A stretch of DNA of 61,573 nt from an uncultured Alphaproteobacteria bacterium. Lineage in GTDB: Bacteria; Pseudomonadota; Alphaproteobacteria; Rhodobacterales; Rhodobacteraceae. The stretch spans positions 1 through 61,573 of the forward strand of contig CACAFI010000005.1 of NCBI GenBank assembly GCA_902531755.1, in the 5' to 3' direction. Both the position numbers and the translations under genes were made by a program. The notes under the pieces were generated by a model. That model saw nothing but the letters and a program-made list of their open reading frames with translations. It had not been told where the DNA came from and made no database searches. This document shows, one piece after another, positions 57,758-61,573 of the stretch (position 1 is the stretch's first letter; each line of letters opens with the position of its first letter).

Positions 57758-59446
57758 CTAACAAAAATTACCATGTACAAACCATTTATTTTCTGAGATT
57801 TTATTCTTTTCTTCAAATATCCACAACCTTGCGCTACATGTTGTTGCCACCTCCCAATAGTCGCGTAATCTAAAATTTTTGTCTTTATCCTTGTTCCACC
57901 ATTCAGATGCTATTCTTTCAGGTCCACGTGCATAGAAGGTTTTATACTCTTTTCCTCTCCAACTAAATTGATTCAGATAGTCATCTTTATACAAAGTAGC
58001 ATTAATGATATCCGGTGAATACAAAAGTACCGGTCTTATAAATTTACTTTTCTGCCATTGATTACCTGTTTTTCTTTTTATTTCAAATTCATCTAAAGAA
58101 AAAGTTTTCTCTGGTATGTGACTATGATGTTGCGTGAAGGATTTTACCTTATTTTTTCCTAACCTAGCTTCAATTCTGGTCATCAATAAACTTATTTTTT
58201 CTTCCTTATCTAAATATTTAGAAGTATAAACTTCGCCAGGAACATTCATAGCTATTTGTCTTTCTCTTACTTCTTCAATATGTACTCCTTCGAGGATTAT
58301 TTCTTCTATATTTTTGAGACTTTTAATAGTCTTGAGTTTTTCTAGTATTACCAGCTCTATTTTGGATTTGTCTTGTGTGGGGTTGCTGAAATTTATCTCT
58401 ATAAGTAGGTTGTTGTTGGGTGGAAATTTAATATTACATCTTCTAATTAGCTTCTTATTTTTTTCGAGCTTATCATATAGTTTCTTAATAAGAGTTTTAA
58501 TGAATTCACTTATATCCTGAAGGGTTATTTCTTCTAAGAACAGTTCTGTTGAAAAGGAATATCTTTCTTCCCAGACAATTTTATTGAATAATTCTGTTTC
58601 TTTGCCCAAAACTTGTCGCATTCTTTTGATTATATGATTGCCAAATCTTCTATTAATAGAAGTCGAATCTATGTTTATTAGATCTCCAACTTTATAGATA
58701 CCAAATAAATTTAATAGATTTACATCGGTACTTTCTAGGTTCAACGCTTCCACTGGTAAGGAAATAAGAGCTTTTTCTGTTTTATCATTATCAATTATTT
58801 TAGACCTATATATAGGGTCATTAACAGAATAGCTTGTATTAAAGATAGATAATTTCTTTTGAGAATTTTGGGTGTCCCTATCACTAGGAATTTTAATCCT
58901 TGTAGCTCTACTTTGATCATTGATTGTTTTTCTCAGATTTACTCTTGGTTGTTTTTGATTAGAATTATTTTGGAATCTTGTTATTGCCCAAGCAGCTCCT
59001 TGAGTTCCCGCAATCCCTATAATGCTGAGTATATTAACTTTAGAAAAATGAGTTGTTAGTTGATGTATAAAGTCTTTCTCTTTCCCAGTGAATTTCTCGC
59101 ATCCTGTTATATCAAGCATCAAGCTATCATAGCCATCTAATCTTATAAGAGGTGTGAATTGATATGTGAAACTAAAAAGTTTAATTAGTTTTTTTTTAAG
59201 ATCCGAATGTTGAACTGTTTTACTAATCACATGAGGATTTAATGTCAGAGTTTCCTTAATAGACATTCCAGCACATATATTTAGCCTCTTTGCTAATTCA
59301 TTTGCGCATATTATTTTCTCCCCTTTAGAAAAAGAAATAACTAGAGGTAATGAATCTAACAGGGGATCCTTAGATAATATCGTCTCTAATGGTAATTGTG
59401 GAAACCAAATGGAAGCGAATCTATTTTTTAACTTTATTTTGTTCAT
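57758..59446 (-). CDS. imuB: ImuB, Y-family-like mutagenesis protein
   Basis: Catalytically inactive Y-family relative that links DnaE2 to the sliding clamp in translesion synthesis. The 562 residues start IWFPQLPLETIL, typical of ImuB (WxPxLPxD), followed by a Y-family-like fold (SLMLDITGCEKFTG near residue 120; LFGIYKVGDL) and the C-terminal ImuB module SWRGKEYKTFYARGPERIASEWW followed by LRDYWEVATTCSARLWIFEE and the terminal WFVHGNF. The clamp-binding region is only weakly visible (RQIAMN). The gene begins at ATG 59446, overlapping a LexA box. No imuA is found upstream or downstream. Confidence 0.92.
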   Translation of the reverse strand: MNKIKLKNRFASIWFPQLPLETILSKDPLLDSLPLVISFSKGEKIICANELAKRLNICAGMSIKETLTLNPHVISKTVQHSDLKKKLIKLFSFTYQFTPLIRLDGYDSLMLDITGCEKFTGKEKDFIHQLTTHFSKVNILSIIGIAGTQGAAWAITRFQNNSNQKQPRVNLRKTINDQSRATRIKIPSDRDTQNSQKKLSIFNTSYSVNDPIYRSKIIDNDKTEKALISLPVEALNLESTDVNLLNLFGIYKVGDLINIDSTSINRRFGNHIIKRMRQVLGKETELFNKIVWEERYSFSTELFLEEITLQDISEFIKTLIKKLYDKLEKNKKLIRRCNIKFPPNNNLLIEINFSNPTQDKSKIELVILEKLKTIKSLKNIEEIILEGVHIEEVRERQIAMNVPGEVYTSKYLDKEEKISLLMTRIEARLGKNKVKSFTQHHSHIPEKTFSLDEFEIKRKTGNQWQKSKFIRPVLLYSPDIINATLYKDDYLNQFSWRGKEYKTFYARGPERIASEWWNKDKDKNFRLRDYWEVATTCSARLWIFEEKNKISENKWFVHGNFC

Positions 59447-59455
59447 GTTTTGTTC
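59441..59455 (-). promoter_or_regulatory. LexA box over the imuB start codon
   Basis: GAACAAAACATGAAC on the minus strand is a perfect match to the alphaproteobacterial SOS pattern GAAC-N7-GAAC (GTTC-N7-GTTC on the plus strand). It covers the imuB ATG and the bases just upstream, so a bound repressor would sit on the start of the gene, at or just after the likely transcription start. It is the only such box I noticed in this region. Confidence 0.8.
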
Positions 59456-59461
59456 TTTTTA

Positions 59462-59490
59462 ATCGTAAACGAATAAAAAGTCCAACTCAA
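59462..59490 (-). promoter_or_regulatory. Candidate sigma-70 promoter of the imuB operon
   Basis: On the minus strand TTGAGT (plus 59485-59490) and TACGAT (plus 59462-59467) are 17 bp apart, each keeping four of six consensus bases. The transcription start would fall near 59455, so the message would have a leader of only about ten bases and the LexA box would cover the start site. Confidence 0.5.
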
Positions 59491-59512
59491 TTTTGTACTT
59501 TTGCGTATAGCA

Positions 59513-59535
59513 GATAGTAAATTATTTTACCTATC
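59513..59535. repeat. Imperfect inverted repeat in the imuB/fabA divergent gap
   Basis: GATAG (59513-59517) and CTATC (59531-59535) are complementary arms, with TAAA and TTTA as a second pair inside and one unpaired C. The 23-bp element lies upstream of both candidate promoters. It could be an operator for fabA or simply AT-rich chance. The remaining gap (59447-59671, 225 bp) shows no gene beyond the small ORF listed next. Confidence 0.3.
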
Positions 59536-59576
59536 TTTTGTAAACATACCCTGATAGGATCTCCGTTAATATTTTT

Positions 59577-59675
59577 GTGATAGAAAATAATGATCAAAAA
59601 AAAATATTTTTTAAAGCATTAATAGAATTTGATTTGTATGATGCTAGAAATAGTATAGTAAAAAGAACACTATGA
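59577..59675 (+). other. Possible 32-codon leader ORF overlapping the fabA start
   Basis: A GTG-initiated open frame ends in a TGA that overlaps the fabA ATG (ATGA). fabA itself has no strong ribosome site, so coupling through this ORF is conceivable. The peptide (VIENNDQKKIFFKALIEFDL at its start) resembles nothing I know; in Rhodobacterales an irr gene commonly precedes fabA, but I see no trace of Irr motifs here. Chance is quite possible. Confidence 0.25.
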
Positions 59676-60178
59676 TATCCAAAAAAAATAAATTTGATTA
59701 CGATGAGTTGATATCATGTGCTACGGGTGAACTGTTTGGAATAGGTAATCCTCAACTTCCAATGCCCCCTATGCTAATGATTGATCGGGTAACAGATATA
59801 TCCGATAATGGTGGTGAGCATAATAAAGGACATGTGATAGCAGAGTTCGATATAAATCCAAAATTATGGTTTTTTGAATGTCATTTTGAGGGAGATCCTG
59901 TAATGCCAGGATGTCTGGGTTTAGATGCATTATGGCAACTAACTGGATTTAATCTAGGATGGAGAGAAATGAAAGGTAGAGGCAGAGCTCTAGGTGTTGG
60001 TGAGGTAAAGTTCACAGGAATGGTAACCCCAGATATAAAACTTGTGAGATATGAAGTAAATTTTACAAGAGTAATTGATAGGAAGTTAAAACTAGGCATG
60101 GCTAATGGAACTATGTATGCAGATAATGAAAAAATATATTCAGCTGAAAATATGAAGGTAGGCTTGTTTCAGAACTGA
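59672..60178 (+). CDS. fabA: 3-hydroxydecanoyl-[ACP] dehydratase/isomerase
   Basis: Introduces the cis double bond of unsaturated fatty acids by dehydrating and isomerising the C10 intermediate. The 168 residues include [22 protein letters not shown], the active site [23 protein letters not shown] with H71 and D85, and [17 protein letters not shown]. Length is normal for FabA. It is the first gene of fabA-fabB-fabI, 29 bp ahead of fabB, and divergent from imuB. Confidence 0.96.
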   Translation: MISKKNKFDYDELISCATGELFGIGNPQLPMPPMLMIDRVTDISDNGGEHNKGHVIAEFDINPKLWFFECHFEGDPVMPGCLGLDALWQLTGFNLGWREMKGRGRALGVGEVKFTGMVTPDIKLVRYEVNFTRVIDRKLKLGMANGTMYADNEKIYSAENMKVGLFQN

Positions 60179-60207
60179 TTATATTTCTATAGGAGAAAAG
60201 TACGATT

Positions 60208-61434
60208 ATGCGCCGAGCAGTTATTACAGGTTTAGGAATTGTTTCATGTATCGGTATTGATAAGAAAGCAGTAGAAGAGAGTCTTAGAAAAGGTACTTCT
60301 GGTATAAGCAAAAGTTTAGATTATGAGGAACATGGATTCAGAAGTAGAGTTCATGGAAAACCAGATCTAAATATAGAGGATTTTATAGATAAAAGGCAGC
60401 TAAGATTTATGGGAGATGGTGCAGCCTTTAACTTTATAGCAATGCAACAAGCTATCGAAGATAGCGGGCTAGAGGAAAAAGAAGTTTCTAATGAAAGAAC
60501 AGGACTTATTGTTGGATCAGGAGGACCTTCAACAAAAAACTTATTTGCTGCGCATAAAACTGTAATAGAAAAAGGTAGTCCTAAAAGGATGGGACCATTT
60601 ATGGTTACACGGGGGATGTCATCTACAAACTCAGCTTGTATAGCAACTCCTTTCAAAATAAAGGGCGTTAACTATTCTATAACCTCAGCTTGTTCAACTT
60701 CTGCCCATTGTATAGGAAACGCGGTTGAACAAATACAGCTAAACAAGCAAGACGTAGTATTTGCAGGTGGAGGAGAAGAATTAGACTGGACACTCTCCTG
60801 TCTTTTTGATGCCATGGGTGCAATGTCAAGTAAATATAATGATACTCCAGAAAACGCTTCAAGAGCTTTTGACAGAGATAGAGATGGTTTTGTTATTGCA
60901 GGTGGGGGGGGAGTTGTTGTCGTAGAGGAGTTAAGCCATGCTATTGCCAGAGGAGCAAAAATATATGCAGAAGTCACAGGTTATGGCGCAACCTCAGATG
61001 GTTACGACATGGTAGCACCATCAGGTGAAGGAGCTGAGAGATCGATGAGACTAGCTTTGGCCTCTTTAAAGGGAAGAAGGGTAAATTACATTAATGCGCA
61101 CGGTACATCAACTCCGGCTGGGGATGTCACCGAGATACAAGCGGTTAGAAAAGTATTCGGTGAAGAAAAACAACCCTTGGTTGCTTCTACGAAATCACTT
61201 ACTGGTCATAGTCTTGGTGCGGCAGGTGTTCAAGAAGCTATTTATTCACTGATTATGATGGAAAATAACTTTATATCTGCGAGTGCCAATGTTTTTAATT
61301 TGGATGAAGAAATCAATTCTAATGAAGTGGCTAGTGAATTGGTAGAAGGTATTGAATTAGATACTGTTTTATCAAATAGCTTTGGGTTTGGAGGTACTAA
61401 TGCCTCAATAGCCTTAAGTAAGTATTCTGGATAA
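60208..61434 (+). CDS. fabB: 3-oxoacyl-[ACP] synthase I (FabB)
   Basis: Elongates the cis-3-decenoyl-ACP made by FabA; the two together define the anaerobic unsaturated fatty-acid route. The 408 residues have the active-site cysteine in [12 protein letters not shown] (C162), the catalytic histidines in [11 protein letters not shown] and [19 protein letters not shown], and the C-terminal [10 protein letters not shown]. FabB rather than FabF is supported by the fabA partner, which sits 29 bp upstream. A ribosome site (AGGAGAAA at 60191-60198) precedes the ATG. Confidence 0.95.
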   Translation: MRRAVITGLGIVSCIGIDKKAVEESLRKGTSGISKSLDYEEHGFRSRVHGKPDLNIEDFIDKRQLRFMGDGAAFNFIAMQQAIEDSGLEEKEVSNERTGLIVGSGGPSTKNLFAAHKTVIEKGSPKRMGPFMVTRGMSSTNSACIATPFKIKGVNYSITSACSTSAHCIGNAVEQIQLNKQDVVFAGGGEELDWTLSCLFDAMGAMSSKYNDTPENASRAFDRDRDGFVIAGGGGVVVVEELSHAIARGAKIYAEVTGYGATSDGYDMVAPSGEGAERSMRLALASLKGRRVNYINAHGTSTPAGDVTEIQAVRKVFGEEKQPLVASTKSLTGHSLGAAGVQEAIYSLIMMENNFISASANVFNLDEEINSNEVASELVEGIELDTVLSNSFGFGGTNASIALSKYSG

Positions 61435-61451
61435 CTTCTTTGTCTGGCCTC

Positions 61452-61573
61452 ATGAAAAATAAAAAAGGTCTGGTTATGGGTATAGCCAACCAAAAGTCTA
61501 TTGCATGGGGAATAGCTGAAGTATTAAGTAGTGAGGGGGCATCTTTAGCTTTAACTTATCAGGGTGACAACTT
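61452..61573 (+). CDS. fabI: Enoyl-[ACP] reductase FabI (partial, cut by window end)
   Basis: NADH-dependent enoyl-ACP reductase for the last step of elongation. Forty codons are visible: MKNKKGLVMGIANQKSIAWG then IAEVLSSEGASLALTYQGDN, the SDR nucleotide-binding start GxANxxSIAWGIA typical of FabI. It begins 17 bp after fabB in the common alphaproteobacterial fabA-fabB-fabI order. Confidence 0.93.
   Translation, partial: MKNKKGLVMGIANQKSIAWGIAEVLSSEGASLALTYQGDN

Overview
The window looks like a chromosomal segment of an AT-rich, streamlined marine alphaproteobacterium, most probably of the Rhodobacterales. The evidence is the b' subunit arrangement of the ATP synthase genes, a mdh-sucC-sucD-sucA-sucB-lpd operon placed next to mch-sdhCDAB and ethylmalonyl-CoA pathway genes (an arrangement I recall from Rhodobacter), the alphaproteobacterial families TIGR02300, DUF2794 and TIGR02186, and an imuB/dnaE2 unit with an alphaproteobacterial-type LexA box (GTTC-N7-GTTC). 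Genes are packed tightly: many pairs overlap or abut, convergent pairs are separated by 0-15 bp, and the longest gap is about 225 bp. I see no insertion sequence, prophage, CRISPR array or rRNA operon. The taxonomic call is an inference from gene order and protein families.

Region by region: 1-1.7 kb is the F0 part of the ATP synthase operon (atpI-atpB-atpE-atpF', minus strand, cut by the window start). 1.7-5.2 kb holds a small lytic transglycosylase lipoprotein, hspQ, a gamma-glutamyltransferase, DUF2794, tRNA-Ala(GGC) and a TIGR02300 protein. 5.2-22.9 kb is a central carbon supercluster: mdh-sucCDAB-lpd on the minus strand; a CitE-like malyl-CoA enzyme, mesaconyl-CoA hydratase and sdhCDAB on the plus strand; then ethylmalonyl-CoA mutase (minus) and crotonyl-CoA carboxylase/reductase (plus). 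Together they run the lower TCA cycle and much of the glyoxylate-shunt-independent route for acetyl-CoA assimilation; an acetyl-CoA synthetase lies at 51.7 kb.

22.9-29.4 kb has a TIGR02186/TauE pair and a four-gene BMP-type (nucleoside-like) ABC importer. 29.3-36.9 kb is a minus-strand housekeeping run: glnD-murJ-trpS-usp-nfu-tsaB-rimI, where tsaB is split by an apparent frameshift in a run of ten T. 37-43.1 kb holds rsmI, gshB, a queuosine-precursor transporter, smpB, dapA and slt. 43.1-45.4 kb has an EamA exporter, a hot-dog acyl-CoA dehydratase and an FMN reductase. 45.6-54 kb has smc, a sulfurtransferase, a GNAT enzyme, an aromatic aminotransferase, acs and an I78-type inhibitor lipoprotein.

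54-59.5 kb is the most unusual part: an SOS mutagenesis operon imuB - methyltransferase - dnaE2 with no imuA, an unknown methyltransferase between the two polymerase-family genes, a DnaE2 that ends before the usual C-terminal OB-fold, and a perfect LexA-box match lying over the imuB start codon. The window closes with fabA-fabB-fabI (unsaturated fatty acid synthesis), fabI being cut by the window end.
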